Shown here in pieces: positions 32,181 through 43,703 of a stretch of DNA of 64,000 nt (positions within the stretch are counted from its first letter, which is position 1; each line of letters starts with the position of its first letter). Location of the stretch: the NCBI GenBank assembly GCA_003278145.1, contig QCGV01000001.1, positions 203,616 through 267,615 on the forward strand, written 5' to 3'. Both the position numbers and the translations under genes were made by a program. The notes under the pieces are model-generated. The model ran no database searches. It saw nothing but the letters and a program-made list of their open reading frames with translations, and was not told the origin of the DNA. This stretch comes from OCS116 cluster bacterium AG-390-A19 (GTDB lineage Bacteria > Pseudomonadota > Alphaproteobacteria > MED-G09).

Positions 32181-33029
32181 CTAAGAAAAATCTAGACCTA
32201 TATCTAGAGATGGTGATGAGTGAGTTATCCAACCGGATGAAATTAAATTTACACCAGTCTTTGCAATTTCAAGAATAGAGCTTTTTGTTATTTTACCAGA
32301 TGCCTCTAATATTTTATTTTTTTTATTTAAGCTAACTGCCTTTATAAGGTCTTCTAATTCAAAATTATCTAAAAGAATTGCATCAGCTGTGGTTTCTAGC
32401 GCCTCTTTGTATTGATCAAGATTATCAACCTCAACCTCTATATTAACCATATGACCACATTTTGATCTTGCTAAAGATACTGAATTACTTAAAGAGCCTG
32501 AAAGGGCTAGATGATTATCTTTTATTAATATTCCATCATAAAGGCCAAAACGATGATTCATACCACCACCATCTTTCACAGCAAATTTTTCCAATATTCT
32601 AAGATTTGGAGTAGTTTTTCTTGTTGAAACAATTTTTGTATTTGTTTTCGAAATTAAATTTACCATTTCATTTGTTGCTGATGCTATTCCTGATAAATGA
32701 CTTAGAAAATTTAAAGCAGTTCTTTCGGCACTTAGTATCGAGGAAGCAGTCCCTCTTACAGTTGCAATAATATCGCCTTCTTTTACAGGTGAGCCATTAG
32801 TTAATTTTTTTTCAAAAACCAAACTATTATCAAGAAGATTAAACGATAATTCAGCAACTTTTATTCCAGAAACAATTCCTTTTGATCTAGATTTTAAAAC
32901 AAAGCTACTTTCAATGCTCTTATCAATAATTGAACTACTAGTAATATCACCTTGTTGACCTAAGTCTTCATATAATGCATTTTTTACAATTTTCTCTAAC
33001 GAAAATCCTAATGGATTGCTTTCAATCAT
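32181..33029 (-). CDS. nadC: Nicotinate-nucleotide pyrophosphorylase (carboxylating)
   Basis: 282 aa; STRKTTPNLRILEKFAVKDGGGMNHRFGLYDGILIKDNH. Confidence 0.97.
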   Translation of the reverse strand: MIESNPLGFSLEKIVKNALYEDLGQQGDITSSSIIDKSIESSFVLKSRSKGIVSGIKVAELSFNLLDNSLVFEKKLTNGSPVKEGDIIATVRGTASSILSAERTALNFLSHLSGIASATNEMVNLISKTNTKIVSTRKTTPNLRILEKFAVKDGGGMNHRFGLYDGILIKDNHLALSGSLSNSVSLARSKCGHMVNIEVEVDNLDQYKEALETTADAILLDNFELEDLIKAVSLNKKNKILEASGKITKSSILEIAKTGVNLISSGWITHSSPSLDIGLDFS

Positions 33030-34075
33030 AATTCAATCATTTTAACAATTGCTTGCTTTGCTTTAATTGCAATTTCTGGATTAATTTTTATTTCTGTCTT
33101 TTTGTTCCAGAGTGATTCAAGAATATTTTCTAAATTTATTGTTTTCATATGAGGACATAAATTACATGGTCTTACAAAATTTACATTTGGATTTTCAACA
33201 GAAATATTATCACTCATTGAGCATTCCGTAACCATTAAAACTTTTTTTGGTTGGTTGTCTTTAACCCAATTAATCATAGCTGATGTTGAGCCTGAAAAAT
33301 CTGATTGAGCTACAACTTCCGGAGAACACTCAGGGTGGGCTATAACTTTAACACCAGGTTCATTTTCTCTAAACTCAACTATTTCTTCAGGAGTAAATTC
33401 TTCATGAACTTCACATCTACCTTTCCACATAATGATTTTCTTTTTTGTTTCTTTTGCAATATTCATTGCAAGATATTCATCAGGTAAAAATATAATTTCC
33501 TTAGATTCTAGAGAATTAACTATATCAAGTGCATTTGATGATGTGCAGCAAATATCTGACTCAGCCTTGACTTCGGCTGATGTATTAACATAAGTAACAA
33601 CAGGGATATTTGGATTTTCCTTTTTTATTTTTCTAACATCTTCCCCAGTTATTGACTCTGCTAAAGAACATCCTGCCTCCATACTAGGTATAAGCACAGT
33701 TTTATCCATATTTAAAAGTTTTGAGGTTTCTGCCATGAAGTGAACACCACATTGTAAAATTATATCTGCATTTACATTTCCCGCTTCTTTGGCTAACTGC
33801 AAAGAGTCACCTCTGATATCACTAATGCAATGAAATATTTCTGGAGTTTGATAATTGTGTGCTAAAATAACTGCATTCATATCTTTTTTAAGAATATTAA
33901 TTGCTTTTATATATGGTGCAAAAAAAGGCCACTCAATTTCAGGAATAACTCTAGAAACTTTGCTATATTGATCTGCAGTTTCTTCAAGCATTTTTCCTGA
34001 CCAAGAAATATTCATTTCTTTTAGTATTTCAGGACCTGATAAAAAATCTTTATTTTTTGTATTTTGTTCTTTCAT
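33026..34075 (-). CDS. nadA: Quinolinate synthase
   Basis: 349 aa; AVILAHNYQTPEI, GDSLQLAKEA, VRPCNLCPHMKTINLENI. Confidence 0.97.
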   Translation of the reverse strand: MKEQNTKNKDFLSGPEILKEMNISWSGKMLEETADQYSKVSRVIPEIEWPFFAPYIKAINILKKDMNAVILAHNYQTPEIFHCISDIRGDSLQLAKEAGNVNADIILQCGVHFMAETSKLLNMDKTVLIPSMEAGCSLAESITGEDVRKIKKENPNIPVVTYVNTSAEVKAESDICCTSSNALDIVNSLESKEIIFLPDEYLAMNIAKETKKKIIMWKGRCEVHEEFTPEEIVEFRENEPGVKVIAHPECSPEVVAQSDFSGSTSAMINWVKDNQPKKVLMVTECSMSDNISVENPNVNFVRPCNLCPHMKTINLENILESLWNKKTEIKINPEIAIKAKQAIVKMIEL

Positions 34076-34087
34076 TTTTTCTAATAT

Positions 34088-34906
34088 CTAAACTGGGAAG
34101 AATTTTGGCAGATTAATCTCAATATTCTTTTTTTCTGTTTTACTTGTAATTGTGATTTTCTCTCTTTCGGGATTAATAAGTTTATCTATTTTGATTAGAG
34201 CTATACCATAATCTTCTATTTTCTTTATCACCGTACCAATTGTTCGATCATTATAAACTAATTCATCATTGTTAGTAAAGTTGTCGTTACTTTTAAAACT
34301 AACAATTCTTTTCTTAACTTTCCCTTTTCTATACATTCTAGAGCAAACTTCTTGGCCTATAAAACATCCCTTTTGAAAATCAATTCCATTTAAGTAGTCT
34401 AAATTCGCTTCAATAGGAAAAATTTCGCCAGGTTTTATTTCATTACCAATTTCAGCAACCCCTAATTTAACTAGTTTCTTTTCATATATATTTATATCAT
34501 TTGAATAATTTTTATAGCTAGAGTTTAGAATTTTTCTTAAACCTAGAGCAGCTAATCTTGGATCACTATTTTCATTATTTTCATCTTCTTTATCTAAATC
34601 AACAAAAACTGATAAATCCTCATTTTTAATTAACTTCACATCCGACCTTAATTTATACATATTTAATAACTTAATAAAATTATCGATATTTGATTTAGAA
34701 ACATCAATTAAAAAATTATTATTTTTTTTTGAAATAATAAAATCGTAAAGTAATTTACCTTGGGGTGTTAGAATTGATCCATAAGCTAATTTATTGTTAA
34801 TATTATCAATATTACAGGTAACTATTCCTTGAAGAAATTTTTCGCTATCTTTACCCTCAATCGAGAGAATTGAACGATTAGGTAATTTTATTAACTCTCT
34901 ATTCAT
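34088..34906 (-). CDS. ygfZ: YgfZ/GcvT-domain folate-binding protein (Fe-S cluster maturation)
   Basis: 272 aa; YLNGIDFQKGCFIGQEVCSRMYRKGKVKKRIV. Confidence 0.93.
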   Translation of the reverse strand: MNRELIKLPNRSILSIEGKDSEKFLQGIVTCNIDNINNKLAYGSILTPQGKLLYDFIISKKNNNFLIDVSKSNIDNFIKLLNMYKLRSDVKLIKNEDLSVFVDLDKEDENNENSDPRLAALGLRKILNSSYKNYSNDINIYEKKLVKLGVAEIGNEIKPGEIFPIEANLDYLNGIDFQKGCFIGQEVCSRMYRKGKVKKRIVSFKSNDNFTNNDELVYNDRTIGTVIKKIEDYGIALIKIDKLINPEREKITITSKTEKKNIEINLPKFFPV

Positions 34907-34967
34907 AATGATATTAGTCTTTCATAATTATAGTTATCAATTATAATAAATTAGGGTAAAAGAAACA

Positions 34968-36281
34968 ATGTCGTTTGATACAATCTATAAAGGGTCATCA
35001 ATTGTGACCCATGATAAAACATATATTTCAGATATTGCTGTTAAAGACGGAAAGATTGTCAAGCTAGGTAATTTATCTAAAGAAAATGCAAATCAAATCA
35101 TTGATCTTACAAACCTTCATTTATTACCTGGTGTGATAGATACCCAAGTTCATTTTAGAGAACCAGGTTTAGAGCATAAGGAAGATTTAAATACTGGTAC
35201 AAAAGGCGCTGTTCTAGGTGGTATAACTGGTGTATTTGAAATGCCTAATACTAATCCAGCAACAACTAATGAAAGTGCTTTAAAAGAGAAATTAAGAAGA
35301 GCTGAAGGAAGACTTTTTTGTGATTATGCTTTCTACGCCGGTGGAACTGAAGAAAATTATAGAGAATTGCCTGAGTTAGAAAAAATTCCTGGTTGTTGTG
35401 GGGTGAAGGTTTTTATGGGTTTAAGCGTTGGTTCTTTATTGGTAACCGATGAAAGTGATTTAAATAATATTGTCTCAAGTATTAATAATAGAGCCTCTTT
35501 TCATTGCGAAGATCAAGATCTCTTGGAGGAAAGAATAGAGTTTCAAATTCCTGGTAATATAAATTCTCATGAAGTTTGGAGAAATGATGAGCAATGCTTT
35601 AAGGCAACAAAAAGAATAGTAGATATTGCTAGAAAGAATAAAAAAAATATTCATATACTTCATGTCTCAACTGGGCAGGAGATTGAATTTTTATCAAAAA
35701 ATAAAGATGTTGCTTCAGTTGAAATCACACCACAACATTTAACTCTAAATGCACCTGATTGTTATGATAATCTTGGTAGTTATGCTCAAATGAATCCACC
35801 CATAAGAGACTTAAATCATCAAAAAAAATTATGGGAAGGAATTAATAACGGAACAGCAGATATAATTGGATCTGATCATGCTCCTCACACAGTTGAAGAA
35901 AAAAGTGCTGATTACCCAAATTCACCATCAGGCATGCCAGGTGTTCAAACCCTTGTTCCGATAATGTTAAATCATGTTAATAATGGGAAGTTAACATTAG
36001 AGAGATTTGTTGAATTAACTAGCTACAATCCTTCTGAATTATTTAAAATAAAAGGAAAAGGTAGAATAGCAATTGGATATGATGCTGATTTTACTATTGT
36101 AGATATGAATAAAGAGAGAGTAATTACTAACGATTGGATAGCTAGTAAATGTGGTTGGACACCATATAATAATATGAAAGTTAAAGGCTGGCCTATAATG
36201 ACTGTTATACGAGATAACATTGTTATGAAGGATGATATTATTTTTGAACCTTTAGGCGAACCAATGAATTTTTTTAGATGA
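34968..36281 (+). CDS. pyrC: Dihydroorotase
   Basis: 437 aa; HLLPGVIDTQVHFREPGLEHKED, IGSDHAPHTVEEK. Confidence 0.92.
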   Translation: MSFDTIYKGSSIVTHDKTYISDIAVKDGKIVKLGNLSKENANQIIDLTNLHLLPGVIDTQVHFREPGLEHKEDLNTGTKGAVLGGITGVFEMPNTNPATTNESALKEKLRRAEGRLFCDYAFYAGGTEENYRELPELEKIPGCCGVKVFMGLSVGSLLVTDESDLNNIVSSINNRASFHCEDQDLLEERIEFQIPGNINSHEVWRNDEQCFKATKRIVDIARKNKKNIHILHVSTGQEIEFLSKNKDVASVEITPQHLTLNAPDCYDNLGSYAQMNPPIRDLNHQKKLWEGINNGTADIIGSDHAPHTVEEKSADYPNSPSGMPGVQTLVPIMLNHVNNGKLTLERFVELTSYNPSELFKIKGKGRIAIGYDADFTIVDMNKERVITNDWIASKCGWTPYNNMKVKGWPIMTVIRDNIVMKDDIIFEPLGEPMNFFR

Positions 36282-36291
36282 GGATGATACT

Positions 36292-37281
36292 ATGACAGAA
36301 TTATTTAAAGCATTAAAAATTGAAAAAAATGAAGAGCACCAAGAAATTAACCTTGTTGAGATCTCAGAGGATGATCTCATGGAGGGAAATGTTGTTGTTG
36401 ATGTTACTCACTCTACATTGAACTACAAGGACGGTCTTGCAATGACAGGATCTTCTCCAATAGTGAGAAACTTCCCTATGATTCCAGGAATTGATTTTAG
36501 CGGAGTTGTAAGGTCTTCAGAGGATTTAGAATTTTCTAAAGGTGATAGAGTTGTATTAAATGGTTATGGTTTGTCTGAAAGTCATTATGGTGGATACTCT
36601 GAGAGAGCGCGTGTAAATTCAAAACATTTATTAAAATTACCTGAAAATATATCTAATCATCAAGCTATGCAAATTGGTACAGCAGGTTATACAGCTATGT
36701 TATGCGTTCTTGGTCTTGAAGATTTTGGGATCACACCAAAGAGCGGAGAAATTCTTGTAACAGGAGCTTCAGGAGGTGTCGGATCTGTAGCTATTTCTAT
36801 CCTTTCAGGTCTTGGTTTTTCTGTAATTGCTTCAACTGGTAGATTATCTGAAAGTGATTATTTGAAAAGTTTGGGAGCAGATACAGTGATTGATAGGAAT
36901 GAACTATCTGAACCATCAAGACCTCTTGGCAAAGAAAGATGGTCAGGTGCAGTAGACTCTGTTGGAAGTCAAACTTTATCAAATGTTATTGCTCAAACAA
37001 AATATGGTGGTGCGGTTTCAGCATGTGGTCTTGCACAAGGTATGGATTTACCTTCTACTGTTTTACCTTTTATTTTAAGGGGTGTTTCATTAATTGGTAT
37101 AGATTCTGTAATGGCACCAATGTCAAAAAGAGAAAGAGCTTGGGATCGTTTGAGTAAAGATTTAGATATGGAAAAGTTAGCTCAAATGGTTGTTGAAACT
37201 GATCTTGATAAAGTTCAAGATTTTGCTCAACCTATTTTGGATGGAAAAGTAAGGGGAAGGGTGGTGGTTAATATTTCTTAA
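36292..37281 (+). CDS. acuI: MDR quinone/acrylyl-CoA reductase, YhdH/AcuI family
   Basis: 329 aa; THSTLNYKDGLAMTGSSPIVRNFPMIPGIDFSGVV, VTGASGGVGSVAISILSGLG. Confidence 0.82.
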   Translation: MTELFKALKIEKNEEHQEINLVEISEDDLMEGNVVVDVTHSTLNYKDGLAMTGSSPIVRNFPMIPGIDFSGVVRSSEDLEFSKGDRVVLNGYGLSESHYGGYSERARVNSKHLLKLPENISNHQAMQIGTAGYTAMLCVLGLEDFGITPKSGEILVTGASGGVGSVAISILSGLGFSVIASTGRLSESDYLKSLGADTVIDRNELSEPSRPLGKERWSGAVDSVGSQTLSNVIAQTKYGGAVSACGLAQGMDLPSTVLPFILRGVSLIGIDSVMAPMSKRERAWDRLSKDLDMEKLAQMVVETDLDKVQDFAQPILDGKVRGRVVVNIS

Positions 37282-37284
37282 ATC

Positions 37285-38649
37285 TTAAGATCTAACTTCT
37301 TTGAGTCTCTCCGAAATTAAAAAAGCCAAGTCAAGAGATTGGTTGGCATTTAGTCTAGGGTCGCAGTGAGTATGATATCTATCAGATAAATCTTCTTCAG
37401 AAATCTTTTGAGTTCCACCTGTACACTCAGTTACATTCTGACCAGTCATTTCAACATGAATTCCTCCAGCATATGTACCTTCTGAATTATGAATATCAAT
37501 GAAATCTTTTACTTCACTAATAATTTTATCAAGTGGTCTAGTTTTGTAACCATTTGATGATGTTATTGTATTTCCATGCATTGGGTCACAAGACCATACA
37601 ACATTTTTACCCTCTGATTTAATTAGTTTAATTAAACCTGGTAAGTGTTTTTCAACATTATTTTCTCCAAATCTTGTGATTAAGGTTAATCTACCTTCTT
37701 CATTTTCTGGATTAATAATATCGATTAATTTTATTAACTCATCTGGTTCCAAAGAGGGACCACATTTTAAACCTATAGGATTTTTCACTCCTCTAACAAA
37801 TTCAATATGTGCTCCATCAGGCTGACGTGTTCTATCTCCAATCCATAACATATGAGCTGAAGTGTCATACCACTCACCTGATGTTGAATCTAACCTCGTT
37901 AATGATTCCTCATAACCCAGTAAAAGTGACTCGTGACTTGTATAAAAATCTACTGATCTTAGTTTTGCCGTAGTTGTCGAATTAATTCCAACTGCATTCA
38001 TAAAATCAAGGGATTCCGAAATTCTCTCAGCTAGAGCTTCATATTCTTCACCTTGCTTACTTTCTTTTACAAAATCTAGGTTCCATTGATGAACATGATC
38101 AAGATTAGCATATCCACCTTGAGCGAAAGCTCTTAAAAGATTTAATGTAGAGGCTGCTTGCCTATAGGCCATTATTTGGCGTTCAGGATCAGGTTTTCTT
38201 TCTTCTAAATCAAACTCTATATTATTTATTATATCACCACGATAACTTGGTAGTTCTAGATCTCCTTTTTTTTCTACAGATGAAGATCTTGGTTTGGCAA
38301 ATTGTCCAGCCATTCTTCCAACTTTTACTACTGGTCTTCCTGCCCCATAAGTTAAGACAACTGCCATTTGTAATATTACTCGGAATGTATCTCTAATGTT
38401 ATCAGGAAGATGTTCTGCGAAGCTTTCTGCACAATCACCGCCTTGAAGAAGAAAAGCCTCGCCTCTACAAACTTTTGCTAAATCCTCTTTTAGATTTCTA
38501 GCTTCTCCAGCAAATACAAGAGGTGGATAAGAAGAAAGACGAGTTTCTACTTCATTCAAATGCTTTTGATCATCATAATCAGGAACCTGAATGATAGGTT
38601 TTTTTCTCCAGCTATCTTTTGTCCAATTATTCTTCACGCCAAACTCCAT
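37285..38649 (-). CDS. 3-deoxy-7-phosphoheptulonate synthase, class II
   Basis: 454 aa; [34 protein letters not shown]. Confidence 0.96.
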   Translation of the reverse strand: MEFGVKNNWTKDSWRKKPIIQVPDYDDQKHLNEVETRLSSYPPLVFAGEARNLKEDLAKVCRGEAFLLQGGDCAESFAEHLPDNIRDTFRVILQMAVVLTYGAGRPVVKVGRMAGQFAKPRSSSVEKKGDLELPSYRGDIINNIEFDLEERKPDPERQIMAYRQAASTLNLLRAFAQGGYANLDHVHQWNLDFVKESKQGEEYEALAERISESLDFMNAVGINSTTTAKLRSVDFYTSHESLLLGYEESLTRLDSTSGEWYDTSAHMLWIGDRTRQPDGAHIEFVRGVKNPIGLKCGPSLEPDELIKLIDIINPENEEGRLTLITRFGENNVEKHLPGLIKLIKSEGKNVVWSCDPMHGNTITSSNGYKTRPLDKIISEVKDFIDIHNSEGTYAGGIHVEMTGQNVTECTGGTQKISEEDLSDRYHTHCDPRLNANQSLDLAFLISERLKEVRS

Positions 38650-38775
38650 AACATAGGAAAATCTATATAAATCATAAATCTATACATTAATAGTTTTTTA
38701 TGAATTTTTTATATAGTTGCTAAAAATCAAAATTGAATAATTATTTGACAAAATTTAGAAGAAAATTAGCCAATT

Positions 38776-38803
38776 AAAAAGGTCTTCAATTATGAAGACC
38801 TTT
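38776..38803 (-). terminator. Rho-independent terminator downstream of the acyl-CoA dehydrogenase gene
   Basis: Perfect 11-bp inverted repeat aaaggtcttca-atta-tgaagaccttt; on the minus strand the stem is followed by a T run. Confidence 0.85.
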
Positions 38804-38813
38804 AAATTTGTTA

Positions 38814-40055
38814 TTATATAGCTTCTTTTAAGGCAGATTCTAGTTCTTCTTTATACTTTTTAAATTCTAATCTTGCTATTGTTCTGTTATGAACTTCATC
38901 TGGTCCATCAACTAATCTTAAAACTCTTGCAGATGCATATGTTTTACCAAGACCAAAATCAGTAGTTACACCACCACCACCATGAGCTTGAATAGCATCA
39001 TCAACAATACTACAAAGCATTTTTGGTGCTAAAACTTTAATCATAGCTATTTCAGCACGAGCGACTTTGTTTCCAACAGTATCCATCATATACGCAGCCT
39101 TCATAGTAAGTAATCTTGAACTTTCTATCTCAATTCTAGCCCTTGCAATTCTCTCTTCCCAAACAGAATGATCTGCAACTTTTTTACCAAAAGTTTCCCT
39201 GCTTAAAAGTCTTTTTGCCATTTTTTCAAGAGTTCTCTCTGCAACTCCTATTGCTCTCATACAATGGTGAATTCTGCCGGGGCCTAGCCTACCTTGACTA
39301 ATCTCAAATCCACGTCCTTCACCTAAGAATAGATTTTCAATTGGAACTCTTACGTTCTCAAGAAGCACTTCCGAATGACCGTGCGGGGCATCATCAAAAC
39401 CAAAAACTGGTAAGTGTCTTTTAATTGTTACTCCTGGTGTTTCCAATGGAACCAAAATTTGACTCTGTTGTTGGTGCCTTGGTGCATCAGGGTTGGTTTT
39501 ACCCATAAGTATAGCAATTTTACATCTTGGATCCATAACTCCTGATGACCACCATTTTCTTCCATTGATGACATATTCATCACCATCTCGTTTGATTGTT
39601 GTTGAAATATTAGTAGCGTCTGATGATGCTACGTCTGGTTCTGTCATTAAGTATGCTGATCTAATTTCACCAGCAAGAAGTGGTTTTAACCATTTCTCTT
39701 TTTGTTCTTCATTGCCATATCTATCAATTACTTCCATATTTCCAGTATCTGGAGCTGAACAATTAAAGACCTCTCCAGCAAAACCAACTCTTCCCATAAT
39801 CTCACAAAGTGGTGCATATTCAACATTTGTTAGACCTGCACCTCTATCAGATTCAGGAAGGAATAAATTCCATAACCCTTCAGCTTTTGCTTTCTCTTTT
39901 AAATCTTCAAGTATTTGAGGTATTTGCCATCTGTTTTCACCAAATGCTTGCATTTGCTCTTCGTAAACACTTTCATTAGGATAAACATTTTCATCCATAA
40001 ATTTCTCTACTCGAGCTATCAATTCTTTTGTTTTGTCACTATGATCAAAATTCAT
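38814..40055 (-). CDS. Acyl-CoA dehydrogenase family protein
   Basis: 413 aa; [53 protein letters not shown]. Confidence 0.95.
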   Translation of the reverse strand: MNFDHSDKTKELIARVEKFMDENVYPNESVYEEQMQAFGENRWQIPQILEDLKEKAKAEGLWNLFLPESDRGAGLTNVEYAPLCEIMGRVGFAGEVFNCSAPDTGNMEVIDRYGNEEQKEKWLKPLLAGEIRSAYLMTEPDVASSDATNISTTIKRDGDEYVINGRKWWSSGVMDPRCKIAILMGKTNPDAPRHQQQSQILVPLETPGVTIKRHLPVFGFDDAPHGHSEVLLENVRVPIENLFLGEGRGFEISQGRLGPGRIHHCMRAIGVAERTLEKMAKRLLSRETFGKKVADHSVWEERIARARIEIESSRLLTMKAAYMMDTVGNKVARAEIAMIKVLAPKMLCSIVDDAIQAHGGGGVTTDFGLGKTYASARVLRLVDGPDEVHNRTIARLEFKKYKEELESALKEAI

Positions 40056-40176
40056 TTTTTCCTCTTTAATTTATATACTTCATAATTTTAAAATATTATC
40101 TAAAATATATAGTTACGATTTTAAACTTTTGTATTAAATTTTTAGCCTTCAGAGACCCAAAAAGCAATCTTAAATA

Positions 40177-40644
40177 TTAGACTCTTTTCATTTTAAAATA
40201 TGACTTAAGTATCAACTCAGACTCTTTTTCTTTAAAACCACCATAGAATTCTGGTCTATGGTTACATGATGAGGTTTTAAAATATTTAACACCACTTTCA
40301 ACTGCGCCTGTTTTATGATCATATGCTCCAAAGAAAAGCTTTTTAATTCTTGCATAAGAAATTGCAGAAGCACACATAACACAAGGCTCTAAAGAAGAAA
40401 AAATAGTACAGTTAGCCAATCTCTCATTTTTTAATTTCTTTGAAGCCTCCCTAATGCATAAGATTTCCGCATGAGCAGTAGGGTCTGACAATTCAATAAC
40501 TCTATTACCATTTGATGCTAGAATATTGTTATTTTTATCAATAATAACTGCACCGACTGGTACTTCATCTCTTTCTTTAGCCAGCTTTGCTTCTTTTAAA
40601 GCTATTTCCATAAATTGATTAGTTATTTTCAAAGTATCGCTCAA
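40177..40644 (-). CDS. tadA: tRNA adenosine(34) deaminase
   Basis: 155 aa; PTAHAEILCIREA, SLEPCVMCASAI. Confidence 0.93.
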   Translation of the reverse strand: MSDTLKITNQFMEIALKEAKLAKERDEVPVGAVIIDKNNNILASNGNRVIELSDPTAHAEILCIREASKKLKNERLANCTIFSSLEPCVMCASAISYARIKKLFFGAYDHKTGAVESGVKYFKTSSCNHRPEFYGGFKEKESELILKSYFKMKRV

Positions 40645-40701
40645 TTACTTTTCTCCATTAACTATTTTATAATCAAATAATAAGATAATATAAAACATGT
40701 T

Positions 40702-41445
40702 ATGACAAATGAATCTAAAAAATATCCATTAAGAGTAGCAAAATTTATTGCTCAAAGTGGAATAGCCTCAAGACGACAGGCTGAAAAGATGATCATTGAG
40801 AAAAGGGTTCAGGTTGATGGTAAAATAATTGAGTCCGCTGCTCTTAACATTGATAAAGACTCAAAAGTTAAGGTCGATGGCAAAGAAATTTTCAAACAAA
40901 ATAAATTACGCGTATGGTCACTTTTTAAACCTAATGGAATAATAGTAACTAATACTGATAGCAAGAAAAGAAAAACTATATATGACATTTTACCTAATAA
41001 TCTTAAAAAAATAATTTCTATAGGTCGATTGGATATTAATAGTGAGGGTTTAATTCTCTTAACAAATAGCGGGGAGTTTTCAAGATATTTAGAATTACCT
41101 GTTAATAATTTTGAGAGGCAATATAAAGTTCGTGTTCGTGGTAATATTGATATAAAAAAAATAAAATTAATTGAAAATGGAATTACAATTGATGGTGTAA
41201 ATTATTCAAAAAATAAAATTACTATCGGTAAAAAAACTGGAGTAAATTCATGGCTTTCAATTACTTTAAAGGAAGGAAAAAACAGAGAAATTAGAAAGTT
41301 ATTTAGTTACATTGATTTGAGCGTGAATAGGTTGATAAGAATTTCATACGGTCCTTTTAAATTAGATGATATGAAAAAAGGCGAATTAAGGGAAATACCT
41401 AGTAATTTTTTAAAGAAAAATTTTGAAAATCATTTTTATTTATAA
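40702..41445 (+). CDS. rRNA pseudouridine synthase, RluB/RsuA family
   Basis: 247 aa; S4 domain, IGRLDINSEGLILLTNSGEF, KEGKNREIRKLF. Confidence 0.93.
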   Translation: MTNESKKYPLRVAKFIAQSGIASRRQAEKMIIEKRVQVDGKIIESAALNIDKDSKVKVDGKEIFKQNKLRVWSLFKPNGIIVTNTDSKKRKTIYDILPNNLKKIISIGRLDINSEGLILLTNSGEFSRYLELPVNNFERQYKVRVRGNIDIKKIKLIENGITIDGVNYSKNKITIGKKTGVNSWLSITLKEGKNREIRKLFSYIDLSVNRLIRISYGPFKLDDMKKGELREIPSNFLKKNFENHFYL

Positions 41446-41459
41446 TAAATGGAATTCTT

Positions 41460-42014
41460 ATGAAAATTATCTCAGGAAGTTTATCTGGTAGAAGAATTAA
41501 ATCACCAAAAGGAAAAATTACAAGACCTACAAGCTCACGGGCGAAAGAGTCTTTATTTAATTTTTTAACTCATGGACTTAATTTAAATTTTAATCAATCT
41601 CAGGTTTTAGACCTTTTTGCAGGATCGGGTGCTTTAGGCATTGAATCATTATCAAGAGGAGCAGAATTTTGTTCTTTTGTAGATAATGAAATTAATTCAA
41701 TAATGGCTATTAAGGAGAACTTAGCAAACTTAGGTCTCGAAAGACAAGCCTATGTAAAGAAATGTGATGCTACTAAAATTAATTTTAAATTTAAAAAATC
41801 GCTAGATTTAATTTTTTCAGATCCACCATATAAAAATTTTTCTTTAACAAAAATTGCTATAGAGAAAATAAATAAAAAAAAATTAATTAATGACAAAGGA
41901 ATTATTGTAACTGAATTATCCTCAAAAGATGAGATTGAAGCTATTGAGGGTTTCAATCTCAGGGAGAAAAAGATTATTGGAGATACTCAGTTTTGTATTT
42001 ATAGTTTAAATTAA
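41460..42014 (+). CDS. rsmD: 16S rRNA (guanine966-N2)-methyltransferase RsmD
   Basis: 184 aa; GRRIKSPKGKITRPTSSRAKESLFNFL, LDLFAGSGALGIESLSRGA, DPPYKNF. Confidence 0.95.
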   Translation: MKIISGSLSGRRIKSPKGKITRPTSSRAKESLFNFLTHGLNLNFNQSQVLDLFAGSGALGIESLSRGAEFCSFVDNEINSIMAIKENLANLGLERQAYVKKCDATKINFKFKKSLDLIFSDPPYKNFSLTKIAIEKINKKKLINDKGIIVTELSSKDEIEAIEGFNLREKKIIGDTQFCIYSLN

Positions 42015-42071
42015 TTGAAAACATACAAATTCTGAATATTATATTCGCACTAAAGAAAAAAGGGGAAGTTT

Positions 42072-43703
42072 ATGAAAGGTTTAATGCAAGATTGGCCATT
42101 GTTGGTCCATACTTTTATTGATCATGCTAGCATTCACCATGGCGATAGAGAGATTGTTACCAGAAAGGTAGAGGGTGATATTCACAGAACAAATTACAGT
42201 GAAATTCATTCACGTTCTAGAAAATTTTCAAAAGCACTTATAAGGCTAGGCGTTAAAAAGTCAGATGTTATAGGAACATTAGCATGGAATACACATCGGC
42301 ATCTTGAATCATGGTATGGAATTACTGGTGTTGGAGCGGTTTATCACACACTTAACCCTAGACTTTTTTTAGAGCAATTAGAATACATAATTAATCATGC
42401 TGAAAATAAATTTATCGTTTCAGATACTAGCTTTGTTCAGATTCTTGAAAATTTAGAGGAAAAAATACCAAATGTTAAAGGTATAATTTTTCTGACTGAT
42501 AAAGATAATATGCCAGAAACATCTTTAAAAAATGTTTTTTGTTACGAGGATATGATTAACGCTGAAGACGATAATTTTAGCTGGATAAAGCTTGATGAAG
42601 GAGATGCTTGTGGTCTTTGCTATACCTCTGGAACTACAGGTAATCCAAAAGGAGTACTATATTCTCATAAATCAAATGTATTACATACATTAGTAGCTAA
42701 TAATGCTGATGCTATGGGTATAAAGTCTACAGATTCAGTCATGCCAGTGGTTCCAATGTTTCATGCTAATGCATGGGGTCTATCTTTTACGGCACCAATG
42801 TCAGGTTGCAAAATTGTTATGCCGGGAATGAATATGGATGGAGAGAGTATTTATCAACTTTTAACAGAAGAAAAAGTAACTTTTACGGCTGCAGTCCCAA
42901 CAGTTTGGTTAATGTTATTGCAATATTTAGAAGCAAATAATTTAAAGTTACCTTACTTAGAGCGGGTTGCTATCGGAGGATCAGCTGTTCCTAGAGTAAT
43001 GTTAGAGAAATTTGAAAGAGATTATGAAGTTTCAGTTATGCATGCTTGGGGTATGACAGAGATGTCGCCTTTGGGAACAATTGGAGCATTTAAATATGGA
43101 ATGGAAGAACTTAGCTTCGAAGACAAGGTAGACATTAAATTAAAACAAGGAAGAGCTTCTTATATGGTAGAGATGAAGATTACCGATGACGAAAATAATG
43201 AAATTCCCTGGAATGGTAAAGATTTTGGAAACTTAAAAGTAAGAGGCCCATTTATTGCTAGCGAATACATGAAAGGTGATGGTGGAGAAATCCTTGATGA
43301 AGATGGTTTTTTTGATACAGGAGATGTCGCAACTATCGATGAAATGGGCTTTATGCAAATAACTGATAGATCTAAAGATGTAATAAAGTCAGGTGGAGAG
43401 TGGATTTCCTCAATTGAACTTGAGAATGTAGCTGTAGGCCACCCTGATATTGCTGAAGCAGCTGTAATTGGCGTCGTTCATCCTAAATGGGATGAAAGAC
43501 CTTTACTTATATGTGTGGCAAATGAGGGAGCGAGTCCTTCCGGGAAAGATGTTTTAGATTTTCTAGATGGAAAGCTTGCAAAATGGTGGATGCCTGATGA
43601 TGTTGTTTTTGTAGATGAAATACCTCACACAGCGACAGGTAAAATTCAGAAATTAACTCTTAGAGATCAGTTTAAGGACTATGTCCTTCCATCATTAAAG
43701 TAA
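42072..43703 (+). CDS. Acyl-CoA synthetase, AMP-binding; resembles the DmdB (3-methylmercaptopropionyl-CoA ligase) clade
   Basis: 543 aa; [47 protein letters not shown]. Confidence 0.92.
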   Translation: MKGLMQDWPLLVHTFIDHASIHHGDREIVTRKVEGDIHRTNYSEIHSRSRKFSKALIRLGVKKSDVIGTLAWNTHRHLESWYGITGVGAVYHTLNPRLFLEQLEYIINHAENKFIVSDTSFVQILENLEEKIPNVKGIIFLTDKDNMPETSLKNVFCYEDMINAEDDNFSWIKLDEGDACGLCYTSGTTGNPKGVLYSHKSNVLHTLVANNADAMGIKSTDSVMPVVPMFHANAWGLSFTAPMSGCKIVMPGMNMDGESIYQLLTEEKVTFTAAVPTVWLMLLQYLEANNLKLPYLERVAIGGSAVPRVMLEKFERDYEVSVMHAWGMTEMSPLGTIGAFKYGMEELSFEDKVDIKLKQGRASYMVEMKITDDENNEIPWNGKDFGNLKVRGPFIASEYMKGDGGEILDEDGFFDTGDVATIDEMGFMQITDRSKDVIKSGGEWISSIELENVAVGHPDIAEAAVIGVVHPKWDERPLLICVANEGASPSGKDVLDFLDGKLAKWWMPDDVVFVDEIPHTATGKIQKLTLRDQFKDYVLPSLK

